Below, piece after piece: positions 18,698 through 29,424 of a stretch of 64,000 nucleotides of DNA. Made by a program: the position numbers and the translations under genes. The DNA comes from Winogradskyella helgolandensis. Lineage in GTDB: Bacteria > Bacteroidota > Bacteroidia > Flavobacteriales > Flavobacteriaceae. Within the stretch, counting starts at the first letter, position 1. Each line of letters begins with the position of its first letter. The stretch covers positions 4,043,501 through 4,107,500 of the forward strand of contig NZ_JABFHO010000001.1 of assembly GCF_013404085.1 (NCBI RefSeq). Direction: 5' to 3'. Under the pieces are notes generated by a model. The model had not been told where the DNA came from. It worked only from the letters and a program-made list of their open reading frames with translations, and did no database searches.

Positions 18698-21600
18698 ATG
18701 AAAAAGAAAAATATTCTCTTATTTCTCTTCCTATTCGCGTATATATATATTTCATATGCGCAACAAATAACTACGGACAATTCGCAGCTACCAAACGAGC
18801 TTATTCAGAATTTAGTTGGTAGCAACTGTGTTACTGTAAACAACGTTTCTTCTCCTATAAATGGTAACATAAATAATATTGTTAGTTATGGATCATTCGA
18901 TAGTAATGGCACAAACTTTCCACTACAAAATGGTATAATTTTATCTACAGGTCGTGTGAGTTCTGTTGGAGATCCACAAAATCATCAAGATCTAAGTGAA
19001 GGGAATTTAGACTGGGTGACGGATCCTGATATTCTGAATGTTCTAAATATAGATCAAACCCTAAATGCAACAACAATTGAATTCGATTTTTCATCTCCTA
19101 ATAATTTTATTTCCTTTAATTATTTATTTGCTTCAGACGAATATCAACAAGAATACCCTTGTAATTTTCAAGATGTCTTTGCTATTTTAATTAAACGTGC
19201 TGGCACAACAGACCCTTACGTTAATATTGCTTTAGTTCCAGAAACGACAACAGAAGTTAGCACTAATACCATTCACCCATCTATAACAGGATTTTGTGAG
19301 GCACAAAACCAGAATTATTTTCGAGGTTATAATTCTGGTGATACTAATTTTAATGGCAGTACAGAAGTTTTAACTGCAAGTGCAGATATACTTCCAAATG
19401 AAACTTACCAAATAAAGATGATAATTGCAGATCATATTGATCAACGTTATGATTCTGCTGTGTTTATTGAAGCTAATGGTTTTGGAGCTTCAATAAACTT
19501 AGGTCCAGATCAAAATATCTGTGGTAGTGACCTAACCCTAGATGCTGACATCAATAATACGTCTGCAAGCTATACGTGGCTATTAAACGGTAATCCTATT
19601 GCCGGAGAAAACAATCCCACGCTAGAAGTTAGTACGTCTGGAACCTACGATGTTGAAGTGAGCATACCAACGGTTAGCGGTAATTGTACTTTAAGCGACT
19701 CTATAGCTATAGAAATTATTCCTTTTCAAGAAGCATCTCCTATTGACAATTGGTTAGTATGTAATCCTTTTGGAAGTGATGGCACTAATAACTTTGATTT
19801 TACTGAAAAAAATGATGAAATATATGCCAATTTACCATCCACGGATTATATAATAAGTTATCACCCAACTATAGAAGCAGCTCAAAATAACACTAATACC
19901 ATTACAGGACTTTATCAAAATACAGAACAAACTGAAACTATTTTTGTTAGGATTGAAAGTTTAAATGGTGATTGTCTGCAAGTCGGTAGTTTTGAAATTT
20001 CGGTTAGCGATTCGCCTGACACTCTAGAATATACGATAGATGTTTGTAATGGTGAACTTGTAGAAGCCGTTTTTAATGATTTAAATTTCTTAGGAACTGT
20101 AGTTTCAAATTTTAATTTAGACACAACTGTTTACTTTTATCATACAGAAGATGATGCTGTTAACATAGAGAATGAATTAACTGAATTCCCTTCGTTAAGT
20201 AACGAGCCAGATTTGTTTTATGCACGGATTGTAGATGACTCAAGTGTTTGCCCTGTAATAGTTCCTATTCATTTAGATTATATACCAGAAACCGACATTG
20301 GTATAGAACGCTACATATTCGATTTGTGCATGGATCCTAATTATAGCGAAACCATAGATGGAAATTCTTACAACTATAACACGATACCTGCGGATTATAA
20401 TATAGTTGAAATATTTGAAGAAATCGAAACCACTTATCCTGGTATTACAGTACAACTAGAAATCCTCCTTGGAACAGATGGCAGTCCAATATTCACAACG
20501 TCCGAAACCAAATATGTGATACCTATTAGCATAAGGTATATCGATGAGAACTGTCCAAAGTTTATGACTTTAGAACTTCACAAAAACCTATTATATTCTA
20601 GGTTTAAGGATGAATATAATATTTCAAGATGTGACGACGAAACAAATGACGGTATCGTAGATTTTGACTTAGCAGGAATAGCTACAGAACTCAAAGGTGG
20701 TTATGATATAGATTTAAAATTGTATGAAACGGAAGACGATCGGAATAACGGAAATAATCAATTAGACGAAAATACAATTCAAACGGTTACCAATTCTAAA
20801 ACACTTTTTGCGATCTCAACTTTTCAAGGGTGTTTACATTATTCAAAAATAAATTTAACCATAACACCAGGATTTTACGTTGCTCCCAAAATTATAGATT
20901 ATTGTGGTAACACCAACCCAGATACAAACACAACGAATATTGTATTAGCCCCTTTAGTAGAAGTGGTACTTCCTGGTCCAAGCATTGTAAATCCTGTTGA
21001 GTTTTATCTTACTGCCGATGATGCTGAAAACCAAGAGAATGAACTTATTGAAAGCTATGACATTGTTGGAAATCAACATATATTCTATGCAAGAGTATTA
21101 AATACGTCTACGCAATGTTATGATGTAACAACACTAGAGGTCAATGTTACTAATGCTATTGAAGCAAGCAATCCAGAGCCCTTAATTATATGTGATGATG
21201 ACCAAGATGGTAGTGCAACAATTAATCTAGAAAGTATAATTCCTGAATTATCTGGTGGATCCAATGATTTAAGTTTTACTTTTTTTGAAACTTATGAAAA
21301 TGCGGTAGATAAGATATCGCCAATTTCTAATCCAAACAACTACATAACAGAAAGTAATACTGTTTATATACGTGGTGAAATAGAAGCTTTAGAATGTTTT
21401 ACGGTCTTTAAATATGACATTAAGATATATGCCAACCCACATCTAAATCCTATTGAAGATTACATCTATTGTGGGCTTGACCTCACTATGGATTCGGAAT
21501 TTTTATTTGAGATTAAAGACGCTGAGATCATAAACAATCAAGTGGGTATGCAAGTGTTATATTTTGAATCTGAAAATGATGCTATAGATCGAATAAATCC

Positions 21601-23536
21601 CATAGATAAAACAGTTAATTATCTTCCATTATCAAATCCACAAACGCTTTATGTACGATTAGAAAATGAAGCTGAAAATAATTGTTATAAGATTGCGCCA
21701 ATGCAAATAGAAGCACGCCAAGCTCCTATTTATAATAATCCAATAGACGTCTTTGAATGTGATATCGATAAAACAGGTTTAGTAACAGCAGATTTAAGTA
21801 ATATAATAAATGATATAACTACAGGGAGTCCAACAGAATTAAGCGTTTCTTTTCACCTCACACCACTTAATGCTGAACTTGGATCTAATGCAATTCCGTT
21901 AATATATACAGCAACAAGTAATCCGCAAATAATTTATGCAAGAGTAGAAAACATAAATTCGGGATGTTTTGAAACTCCTACTTTTAGTCTTAATGCGCTT
22001 TCACTTCCAGGTGTACAATTGGGCAAATCTATTACTGCGTGCGCTGACAATAACAATTTTTCACTAGAATGGGATTTAACTCAAATTGAATTAGAGGTTT
22101 TAGAAGGCAGACAATATAATATTGGATTTACTTATTTTGAATCTGAAGAAGATGCATTAATAGGTAGCAACCCTATTTCAAACCCTGAAAATTATACAAA
22201 CACATCTAGCCCACAAACTATTTATGCCAAAATCACAAATGCAACAACGAGCTGTTTTGAAACTGTTCCATTTGAACTCATAATTAATACCCCTCCAGAA
22301 ATCAATGAATTTGAAACCTATAGTGTTTGTGAAAACCCAGAAAACGCCGTAAACCTTTTAGATATTAACGAAATACTTATTGATAATACCTATAACGTTA
22401 TTATCAACTATTTCTCAAATGAGGCAGATGCAGAGGCTAATGAAAATGCCTTAGACTCAAATTATGTTTATTCTAGCCCAACAGAAACACTTTATACTAG
22501 GGCAGAATTTAGCACTACGCATTGCTATCTAGTTTATCCTTTTCAATTGGTTACAAATCCCCTGCCTGTTGCAAATACCCCAAATACTCTAGTGGTTTGT
22601 GATGATGATTTTGACGGATCTATTTCAGTTAATTTATCGCAGCAAAACTCAGCCGTTTTAGGCAATCAAAATTCAAATGATTTTACTATTAGCTATTATA
22701 GTTCCAATACTGATGCGATTGAAAACAGAGACCCAATAACCTCAAATTATGCTATTTATGACGGTGATATCATCTATGTTCGATTAGAAAATAATGACAC
22801 AGGTTGTTATGATATCTCACAGTTTTCTGCTGTTGTTAATCCGCTTCCTAGAGTTTCTATTTCAGATCAAGTAATTTGTTTAAATGATTTACCATTATCA
22901 GTTTCTGCCAACACTAACTCAACTTCAGACACATACCAATGGTCTACCGGAGAAACCTCATCGGAAATTGAAATTAATGAAATCGGATTATACACTGTTA
23001 CAATAACTAATCAATATGGATGTACATATACAGATACATTTAGCGTTACGGAATCTGAGTCTGCAATGATTGATGTTATTGAAACTATAGATTTTTCAGA
23101 CCCTAACAATATCACCGTGACTGTTACGGGAATAGGCAATTACCTATACCAACTTAACACTAATCCTTTTCAATTATCTAATGTGTTTCAGAATGTTCCT
23201 ATAGGACAAAATACCATTACTATTATAGACCAAAATGGTTGTGCTAGTATCACAAAAGACGTTTTTGTCATAGACACTCCTAAACATTTAACTCCAAACG
23301 ATGATGGTGATTTTGACACATGGCACATTGCTGGTGTTGAAACACTACCAGGAACTATTATCCATATTTTTGATCGTTTTGGAAAATTAATGACACAACT
23401 TAATCATAACTCACAAGGTTGGAATGGTACTTATAACGGTAAAAAAATGCCAGCAGGAGATTATTGGTTTGTTGCAGATGTTATTCAGAATAGCAAACAG
23501 TTTCAGGTCAAAGGTCATTTTACACTTAGACGTTAA
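18698..23536 (+). CDS. T9SS type B giant protein, anchor-L head, eleven repeats (paralogue B)
   Basis: A 1612-residue protein from ATG 18698; signal peptide MKKKNILLFLFLFAYIYISYAQ. The head (about residues 22-265) and each of the eleven repeats align in order with the upstream 1614-residue protein. The best conserved parts include SNPEPLIICDDDQDGSATIN in the sixth repeat and the sorting tail (LTPNDDGDFDTW, IFDRFGKLM, GWNGTYNGKKMP, GHFTLRR). The most diverged repeats are the third and fifth. Divergence that is uneven along the length could reflect selection or gene conversion; this needs an alignment. Predicted T9SS-exported surface protein. No operon partner is seen apart from its neighbours in the array. 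Confidence 0.87.
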   Translation: MKKKNILLFLFLFAYIYISYAQQITTDNSQLPNELIQNLVGSNCVTVNNVSSPINGNINNIVSYGSFDSNGTNFPLQNGIILSTGRVSSVGDPQNHQDLSEGNLDWVTDPDILNVLNIDQTLNATTIEFDFSSPNNFISFNYLFASDEYQQEYPCNFQDVFAILIKRAGTTDPYVNIALVPETTTEVSTNTIHPSITGFCEAQNQNYFRGYNSGDTNFNGSTEVLTASADILPNETYQIKMIIADHIDQRYDSAVFIEANGFGASINLGPDQNICGSDLTLDADINNTSASYTWLLNGNPIAGENNPTLEVSTSGTYDVEVSIPTVSGNCTLSDSIAIEIIPFQEASPIDNWLVCNPFGSDGTNNFDFTEKNDEIYANLPSTDYIISYHPTIEAAQNNTNTITGLYQNTEQTETIFVRIESLNGDCLQVGSFEISVSDSPDTLEYTIDVCNGELVEAVFNDLNFLGTVVSNFNLDTTVYFYHTEDDAVNIENELTEFPSLSNEPDLFYARIVDDSSVCPVIVPIHLDYIPETDIGIERYIFDLCMDPNYSETIDGNSYNYNTIPADYNIVEIFEEIETTYPGITVQLEILLGTDGSPIFTTSETKYVIPISIRYIDENCPKFMTLELHKNLLYSRFKDEYNISRCDDETNDGIVDFDLAGIATELKGGYDIDLKLYETEDDRNNGNNQLDENTIQTVTNSKTLFAISTFQGCLHYSKINLTITPGFYVAPKIIDYCGNTNPDTNTTNIVLAPLVEVVLPGPSIVNPVEFYLTADDAENQENELIESYDIVGNQHIFYARVLNTSTQCYDVTTLEVNVTNAIEASNPEPLIICDDDQDGSATINLESIIPELSGGSNDLSFTFFETYENAVDKISPISNPNNYITESNTVYIRGEIEALECFTVFKYDIKIYANPHLNPIEDYIYCGLDLTMDSEFLFEIKDAEIINNQVGMQVLYFESENDAIDRINPIDKTVNYLPLSNPQTLYVRLENEAENNCYKIAPMQIEARQAPIYNNPIDVFECDIDKTGLVTADLSNIINDITTGSPTELSVSFHLTPLNAELGSNAIPLIYTATSNPQIIYARVENINSGCFETPTFSLNALSLPGVQLGKSITACADNNNFSLEWDLTQIELEVLEGRQYNIGFTYFESEEDALIGSNPISNPENYTNTSSPQTIYAKITNATTSCFETVPFELIINTPPEINEFETYSVCENPENAVNLLDINEILIDNTYNVIINYFSNEADAEANENALDSNYVYSSPTETLYTRAEFSTTHCYLVYPFQLVTNPLPVANTPNTLVVCDDDFDGSISVNLSQQNSAVLGNQNSNDFTISYYSSNTDAIENRDPITSNYAIYDGDIIYVRLENNDTGCYDISQFSAVVNPLPRVSISDQVICLNDLPLSVSANTNSTSDTYQWSTGETSSEIEINEIGLYTVTITNQYGCTYTDTFSVTESESAMIDVIETIDFSDPNNITVTVTGIGNYLYQLNTNPFQLSNVFQNVPIGQNTITIIDQNGCASITKDVFVIDTPKHLTPNDDGDFDTWHIAGVETLPGTIIHIFDRFGKLMTQLNHNSQGWNGTYNGKKMPAGDYWFVADVIQNSKQFQVKGHFTLRR

Positions 23537-23607
23537 ATGTTTTAAATCAAAAGTTGGATGTTTTTATACAATTGTCATTCATCCAATAAAAAACGTTAGT
23601 TATCCTT

Positions 23608-23648
23608 AAAAATCCCCATTACTGGTGATTTTATAGTATTTTTTTTTC
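23608..23648 (+). terminator. possible weak terminator
   Basis: AAAAATC (23608-23614) can pair with GATTTT (23627-23632), extended by CC/GG with one mismatch, and a run of nine T residues follows shortly after. It lies between the genes at 18698 and 23678. The stem is imperfect. Confidence 0.35.
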
Positions 23649-23654
23649 TTCTAC

Positions 23655-23662
23655 ATTGCTTT
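23655..23662 (+). promoter_or_regulatory. ATTGCTTT block upstream of the largest anchor-L gene
   Basis: The same eight bases as at 13713 and 18678, here 23 bases before a GTG start. Probably part of a degenerate -7 element (TACATTGC). It supports the choice of GTG 23678 as the start because spacing to the start is conserved. Confidence 0.4.
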
Positions 23663-23677
23663 AATTAAAATAACACT

Positions 23678-26600
23678 GTGAGACCTAACTTAATCTTTTC
23701 CCTTATTATAACGCTTATTGGTATTAATTATAGTTATTCCCAACAAATAACTACGGATGATACTTTACTACTAGAACAACTCATCCAACAAAATCTGGGA
23801 CAAAATTGTGTTGAAATTTCTAATATATCTTCAAGCATCAACGGCTCAATAAATGGTATTGATAGTTATGGTTCTTTTGATAGAGCAAATTCTAATTTCC
23901 CTTTTGAAAATGGAATTTTACTAACCACTGGTAATGTAAACTCTGCTGGCAATATTCTTAATAGCAATCCCTTAAATGAAGGAGATAATACATGGGGAAC
24001 TGATATAGATTTAGAAAACGCTTTAGGAATCTCTAATACACAAAATGCCACCTCAATACAATTCAATTTCATTTCCGTTGCTAATCAAATTCAGTTTAAT
24101 TATTTACTAGCTTCAGAAGAATACCAACAAGAATTTCCTTGTTTTTATTCTGATGGCTTTGCCTTTTTAATTAGAGAAGCCGGTTCTTCTGCTCCATATT
24201 CTAATATTGCTTTAATTCCTGGTACAGGAATCCCTGTAAATACGCGTACAATACACGATCAAATTGAAGGCTTTTGTACTGCCGAAAATGAAGCTTTTTT
24301 TGAAGGCTATAATGTTGGAGACACTAATTATAACGGTAGAACAACGGTATTAACAGCAAGAGCGGCAATTCAACCCAATGTAGAATATCAAATTAAGTTA
24401 ATTATAGCTGACCAAACGGATAATAATTTTGATTCCGCAGTTTTTATAGAAGGTAATAGTTTTAATGCCAATGTTGACCTTGGTCCAGATATTACAACCT
24501 GTGGAGATTCTGTTTCTATAAATGGTGATATTCAAAATCCGCAAGCCTCTTATAATTGGTATCAAAATGATGTTCTTTTAGCCGGTGAAAATAACCCAAC
24601 ATTAAACGCACTATCTTCTGGGATCTATAAGGTTGAAATCACCATACAACTCAACGCCACGTCTTGTGTTATTGAAGATACAATTGAAATCACACTCGAT
24701 TCTGAACAATCTTCAACTCAAATTTCAGATATCGTATACTGTGATGATGACTCTAATGATGGTGTAGAGGATTTTAATCTTACAACTAAAGATAATGAAG
24801 TTTTGGCTTCTGTGCCTCCTTCAAGCTACAACATCAGCTATCATTACTCTAGTGAAGATGCTGAGAACAATGACAACCCTATTCTTGGCACTATTCAAAA
24901 CACAAGTTCTCCACAACCTATATTTGTTCGAATTGAAGATACTGTAAATGGCTGTTTGGCATTTTCTACATTTAATTTAGTCGTAAATGAAAAACCTGAA
25001 TATGAAGATCCAGATCCTATTATTGCTTGTGAAGACCCGACCTTAAATGGCTATACATTCGTAGATTTAAACGTTGCTAATGATCAAATTACAAACGGCA
25101 ATCCTAATATATATGTGTCTTATCATTTTTCAGAACCAGAGGCAGATTTAGGTCAAAGTCCAATTTTTTCACCGTATGCCAATTTAAATACGGACCAAAC
25201 ATTATATGTTAGAATCTATGATGCCTTAACAGGTTGCTTTTCTACAACGACGATATCTGTTGAATTTCAAGATCTTCCTGCTATAAATTTAGATGATCAA
25301 ACTATTAATGCTTGTGAAGTCGATGAGGATGGTTTTGAATCTTTTGATTTAACAAGTATAATTGATGATGTTTTACAGGGCATTTCAGGTTTAGATCTTA
25401 GTTTTCATGAGACTGAATTTGACGCACACAATAACCTCAATCCTATTGCGGACGCAGATAATTATCAAAATACAATTGAAGGTTTTCAGCAACTCTACAT
25501 ACGTGTTCAAGATCCAACAACAGGCTGTTATACCGTTACTAAACTGTCATTATACACTAATATTATCAGAACAGAATTATCCGGCAATGTCTTTATAGTT
25601 TGTGATGATATTTCTAATGATGGCATGGCTAATTTTGATTTGAATGAAGTTCAAACAGAACTCTTAGATGGTTACGACGAATTTGAAGTTACATTTTTTC
25701 TTACCGAAGACGATAGAACCAATGCTATTAATGAAATAGACAAAACAGTACCATTTAACGTCATAAATAACGGCACAACTATTTACGCTGCCCTAATTGA
25801 TGATGAATGCACTGGAGATGTTGATATTGTGTTACAAATAGCACCAGCTGTTAGCTTAACACCTCAAGTTACGGACTATTGTGATGAAGATGCTGATGGT
25901 TATACCACGTTAGTCATGGATACATTTAATAGTGTTGCGCTACAAGGTGTACAAGCTGGAAATGTAAAATATTACCTCACCGAAGATGACGCTATTAATA
26001 ATGAAAACATACTTCCAGATTATTATTATAACACCACTAACCCGCAACTATTTTATATAAGAGTGACCAATGCGCAAACAGAATGCTATGATATTTCTAC
26101 ACTAGAGGTCAATATTGTTAGTGCTCCTAGTATTATGTATCCGGAATCTATAATTATTTGTGATGATAATGATGATGGCATTTCAATTGTGAACTTAGGA
26201 TCAAAAATTCCAGAAATAGTAACAACTACGGCAGGTGTAGACATTAGTTTTTACAATAATTATAATGATGCTATTGCAAGTGACAATGTAATTACCGATC
26301 CTGATAACTACACTACCGCAACTCAATACATTTATGCGCGTGTAGAAAATGAAAGCACAGGTTGTTACAGTCTCTCTGGGTTTTATATTTATGTGAATAC
26401 CTTACCAGAATTTATTCCAATCACCAATTTTGAAAACTGTGAAGCGGATATTACTGGAGTGGCTGATTTTTATTTTTATTTAAAAGATGATGAAATATTA
26501 AATGGTCAGCAAGATAAACAAGTGTTATATTATGAATCAGAAGCCGATGCGCTAGCTGGTTTCAATGTTATAGACAAATATTCTATTTATAATAACACCG

Positions 26601-29341
26601 ATAGTCCTCAAACAATATATGTTAGAGTAGAAAGTTTTACGGATTCTGATTGCTATGGTACGTCTTCATTTGACATTGAAGTCGGATCCATTCCTATTTT
26701 CAACGCTGCGGAAAGCATTTTTGTCTGTGATGATATCAGTAATGATGGTTTTATAACTTTAGATTTAAATGATAAAATTGCTGAAATGGTAGCTGGTAGT
26801 CCGGAAACTTTGGATGTAACATTTCATGAGTCTGCTGATGATGCACTTACCAATACCAATCCTGTGCCATTAATATACACCAACACTACAAATCCACAAG
26901 AGCTTTATGCTAGAGTTGATAACGGAAATTATTGTAAAGGAATTTCTGCTTTTGATATTAATGTCATCTCTGCTCCTGTTGTTAATAACTCAACACCAAT
27001 TGCACAATGTGATGATAACTACGATGGGATTATAAGTTGGGATTTAACCGTTTCTGAAATTGAAATTCTAGGTGTAAGACAAGATAATATTGAGGTTACT
27101 TATTTTGAATCTATTGAAGATTTGGAAGACAACATCAACCCTATTCAAGACCCTGAAAATTACAATAACATCAGTAATCCACAAATTGCATACGTAAAAA
27201 TAATCAACACTTTAAGTAATTGCTATGTTAATGTACCACTCGAACTAATTGTGAATCTTCCTCCTCTTTTCAACGATTTTGAAGTTTATGAGATTTGCGA
27301 CAATCCCACAAATAGTTTTGATCTTGCAGAAATTGAAGCCGTCTTAATTGATCCCGATACTGAAGCAACACTTGCATATTTTGAAACCTTTAATAATGCT
27401 CAAAACAATACAGATCCACTAGATTTAAATTACAATTATCAAACTATAAACGACGTTGTTTATGTTCGAATAGAACATCCTGTAACGGGTTGTTTCTTTG
27501 TGTATGATTTTATACTTCAAATTAATCCGCTGCCTATTGCTAATATTCCAAGCAATATTGAAGCTTGTGATGACGATTCTAATGATGGCATCGCATCTTT
27601 TAATCTCGAAACTCAAACTAATACTGTTTTAGGAACACAAAACCCTGATGATTTTACGGTAACTTATCACTTAAACCTTACGGATGCTGAAGATGATGAA
27701 AATGCTATTTCATCTCCTCATATAACAGCAAATCAACAAATCACAGTCCGAATTGAAAACAACGATACAGGATGTTTTAGTTTAACGGATTTTAATTTAA
27801 TCGTAAATCCACATCCAAATGTTCCAGAACCACTTTTAGAATGTGATACGAATTATGATGCTAGTACACCATTCGATTTAACAACGGCTGAAAGTGATTT
27901 ATTTACAACACCAAATCCTGATAATATAATCACGTATTATACATCAGAAGATGATTTACAATTAGATAACAATCCTATTTTAAATCCCAACAATTATTAC
28001 AATATTAGTAACCCTCAAACCATATTTATAAAAGTATATAATTCGGTTGCAGATTGCTTCACATTTGTGCCTTTAGAATTACATGTCAATCTTCCGCCTG
28101 CCACAAATCCTTTTGAAATTTTTGCGACCTGTGCAAACGACACTAATAGTTTCGATTTAACGACAATAAATGATGTTATTGTGGACACCAATTACAATGT
28201 ACTTTTTAATTATTACACATCAGAAGCGGATGCTATTGCCAACCAAAATCCCTTAGATACAAATTACACGTATTCAAGTACGAGTGATATCATTTATGCA
28301 CGTGTAGAATTTAGCACAACGCATTGTTATTATATTCATCCTTTTCAACTACGTGTTAATCCGCTACCAATAGCTAATCAACCACCTAATCTAGAGGTAT
28401 GTGATGATAATTTTGATGACTATTTTGATTTCAATTTAAATCAACAAACAGCACCTATTTTAGGCTTTCAAAATCCATCTAATTACAGCGTCACTTACTT
28501 TAACAATCTACTTGAAGCCCACGAAGGGCAAAACCCAATTAATGCCGATTCATACAATGGCAATACTAACGATATCATTACAGCACGAATTGAAAATAAT
28601 ACTACAGGCTGTTATGATTTAGTCGATTTTTCACTAATTGTAAATCGAAAACCTTTTGTAAATATTCCTGAACAAGTGGTTTGTATCGACAATTTACCTT
28701 TGGTAGTTTCTGCCGATACGTTTTATCCTACAGACAGATTTTTATGGTCAACAAATCAAATTGGTTCTGAGATTGAAATCACCGAAGTTGGGACGTATTC
28801 TGTCACGGTAACTACAGAAAATGGTTGTGTAACTACAAGCACATTCAATGTTACAGCTTCAGAATCTGCAACTATCGATTTAACGGAAACTGTAGATTTC
28901 TCTGATCCTAATAATATTACAATCACCATAAGTGGTATTGGAAATTATCAATTTATTTTAGATGATGGTAACCCCCAAGATTCTAATATTTTTGAGAATG
29001 TTGCCTTAGGATATCATACAGTTACCATAATTGATTTAAATGGTTGTGCAGAAGTGACCAAAGAAGTTCTCGTTATAGATGCACCACCGTTTTTCACTCC
29101 CAATGGTGACACACAAAACGATACGTGGCATATTATAGGCATAGAAACCTTGCCTGGCAGTATTGTTTATGTTTTTAATCGTTACGGAAAGCTCATAAAA
29201 CAAATGGGTTCTAGCACACAAGGCTGGGACGGAACGTATAACGGATATAATATGCCAGCCACAGATTATTGGTTTTTAGCAGAAATAAAACAAGGCAATA
29301 TTGCTTTTGAAGTACGAGGTCATTTTGCGCTTCGTCGTTAA
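23678..29341 (+). CDS. T9SS type B giant protein, anchor-L head, fourteen CD-repeats
   Basis: An 1887-residue protein, the longest complete one here, starting at GTG 23678 (MRPNLIFSLIITLIGINYSYSQ is a good signal peptide and no ATG precedes it). The head (about residues 23-265: GSFDRANSNFPFENGILLTT, LASEEYQQEFPCFYSDGFAF) is nearest to that of the 8604 gene. Fourteen repeats follow, against eleven in its relatives. The excess of about 275 residues is explained by a direct duplication of repeats 9-11 as 12-14, with a constant offset of 834 bases. An Ig-like domain (FLWSTNQIGSEIEI) and a sorting tail (FFTPNGDTQNDTW, VFNRYGKLI, GWDGTYNGYNMP, GHFALRR) end it. Predicted T9SS-exported adhesin; many CDDxxDG motifs suggest calcium binding, which is inference. 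Confidence 0.87.
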   Translation: MRPNLIFSLIITLIGINYSYSQQITTDDTLLLEQLIQQNLGQNCVEISNISSSINGSINGIDSYGSFDRANSNFPFENGILLTTGNVNSAGNILNSNPLNEGDNTWGTDIDLENALGISNTQNATSIQFNFISVANQIQFNYLLASEEYQQEFPCFYSDGFAFLIREAGSSAPYSNIALIPGTGIPVNTRTIHDQIEGFCTAENEAFFEGYNVGDTNYNGRTTVLTARAAIQPNVEYQIKLIIADQTDNNFDSAVFIEGNSFNANVDLGPDITTCGDSVSINGDIQNPQASYNWYQNDVLLAGENNPTLNALSSGIYKVEITIQLNATSCVIEDTIEITLDSEQSSTQISDIVYCDDDSNDGVEDFNLTTKDNEVLASVPPSSYNISYHYSSEDAENNDNPILGTIQNTSSPQPIFVRIEDTVNGCLAFSTFNLVVNEKPEYEDPDPIIACEDPTLNGYTFVDLNVANDQITNGNPNIYVSYHFSEPEADLGQSPIFSPYANLNTDQTLYVRIYDALTGCFSTTTISVEFQDLPAINLDDQTINACEVDEDGFESFDLTSIIDDVLQGISGLDLSFHETEFDAHNNLNPIADADNYQNTIEGFQQLYIRVQDPTTGCYTVTKLSLYTNIIRTELSGNVFIVCDDISNDGMANFDLNEVQTELLDGYDEFEVTFFLTEDDRTNAINEIDKTVPFNVINNGTTIYAALIDDECTGDVDIVLQIAPAVSLTPQVTDYCDEDADGYTTLVMDTFNSVALQGVQAGNVKYYLTEDDAINNENILPDYYYNTTNPQLFYIRVTNAQTECYDISTLEVNIVSAPSIMYPESIIICDDNDDGISIVNLGSKIPEIVTTTAGVDISFYNNYNDAIASDNVITDPDNYTTATQYIYARVENESTGCYSLSGFYIYVNTLPEFIPITNFENCEADITGVADFYFYLKDDEILNGQQDKQVLYYESEADALAGFNVIDKYSIYNNTDSPQTIYVRVESFTDSDCYGTSSFDIEVGSIPIFNAAESIFVCDDISNDGFITLDLNDKIAEMVAGSPETLDVTFHESADDALTNTNPVPLIYTNTTNPQELYARVDNGNYCKGISAFDINVISAPVVNNSTPIAQCDDNYDGIISWDLTVSEIEILGVRQDNIEVTYFESIEDLEDNINPIQDPENYNNISNPQIAYVKIINTLSNCYVNVPLELIVNLPPLFNDFEVYEICDNPTNSFDLAEIEAVLIDPDTEATLAYFETFNNAQNNTDPLDLNYNYQTINDVVYVRIEHPVTGCFFVYDFILQINPLPIANIPSNIEACDDDSNDGIASFNLETQTNTVLGTQNPDDFTVTYHLNLTDAEDDENAISSPHITANQQITVRIENNDTGCFSLTDFNLIVNPHPNVPEPLLECDTNYDASTPFDLTTAESDLFTTPNPDNIITYYTSEDDLQLDNNPILNPNNYYNISNPQTIFIKVYNSVADCFTFVPLELHVNLPPATNPFEIFATCANDTNSFDLTTINDVIVDTNYNVLFNYYTSEADAIANQNPLDTNYTYSSTSDIIYARVEFSTTHCYYIHPFQLRVNPLPIANQPPNLEVCDDNFDDYFDFNLNQQTAPILGFQNPSNYSVTYFNNLLEAHEGQNPINADSYNGNTNDIITARIENNTTGCYDLVDFSLIVNRKPFVNIPEQVVCIDNLPLVVSADTFYPTDRFLWSTNQIGSEIEITEVGTYSVTVTTENGCVTTSTFNVTASESATIDLTETVDFSDPNNITITISGIGNYQFILDDGNPQDSNIFENVALGYHTVTIIDLNGCAEVTKEVLVIDAPPFFTPNGDTQNDTWHIIGIETLPGSIVYVFNRYGKLIKQMGSSTQGWDGTYNGYNMPATDYWFLAEIKQGNIAFEVRGHFALRR
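27008..28675 (+). repeat. 834-bp tandem duplication of three stalk repeats
   Basis: Copy A is about 27008-27841 and copy B about 27842-28675. The first cysteine codons of the three repeats are at 27008, 27296 and 27566 in copy A and at 27842, 28130 and 28400 in copy B: each offset is exactly 834 bases (278 residues). The middle repeat of each copy has the same unusual form, lacking CDxDxDG and carrying NSFDL. The outer limits are approximate. Confidence 0.85.
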
Positions 29342-29398
29342 TAAAAACACATCAGCTTTTTTAACACCTTATTACATTTTAAATAATTGATAGAAGTG

Positions 29399-29406
29399 TA
29401 TCTTTG
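29399..29406 (+). promoter_or_regulatory. -7 promoter element TATCTTTG
   Basis: An exact match to the Bacteroidota -7 consensus TAnnTTTG, 18 bases before the ATG at 29425. A good TTG -33 element is not seen at the usual distance. Its position argues against the TTG at 29404 as the start, since that codon lies inside the element. Confidence 0.45.
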
Positions 29407-29424
29407 CTTTCCCTTACAACGAAA

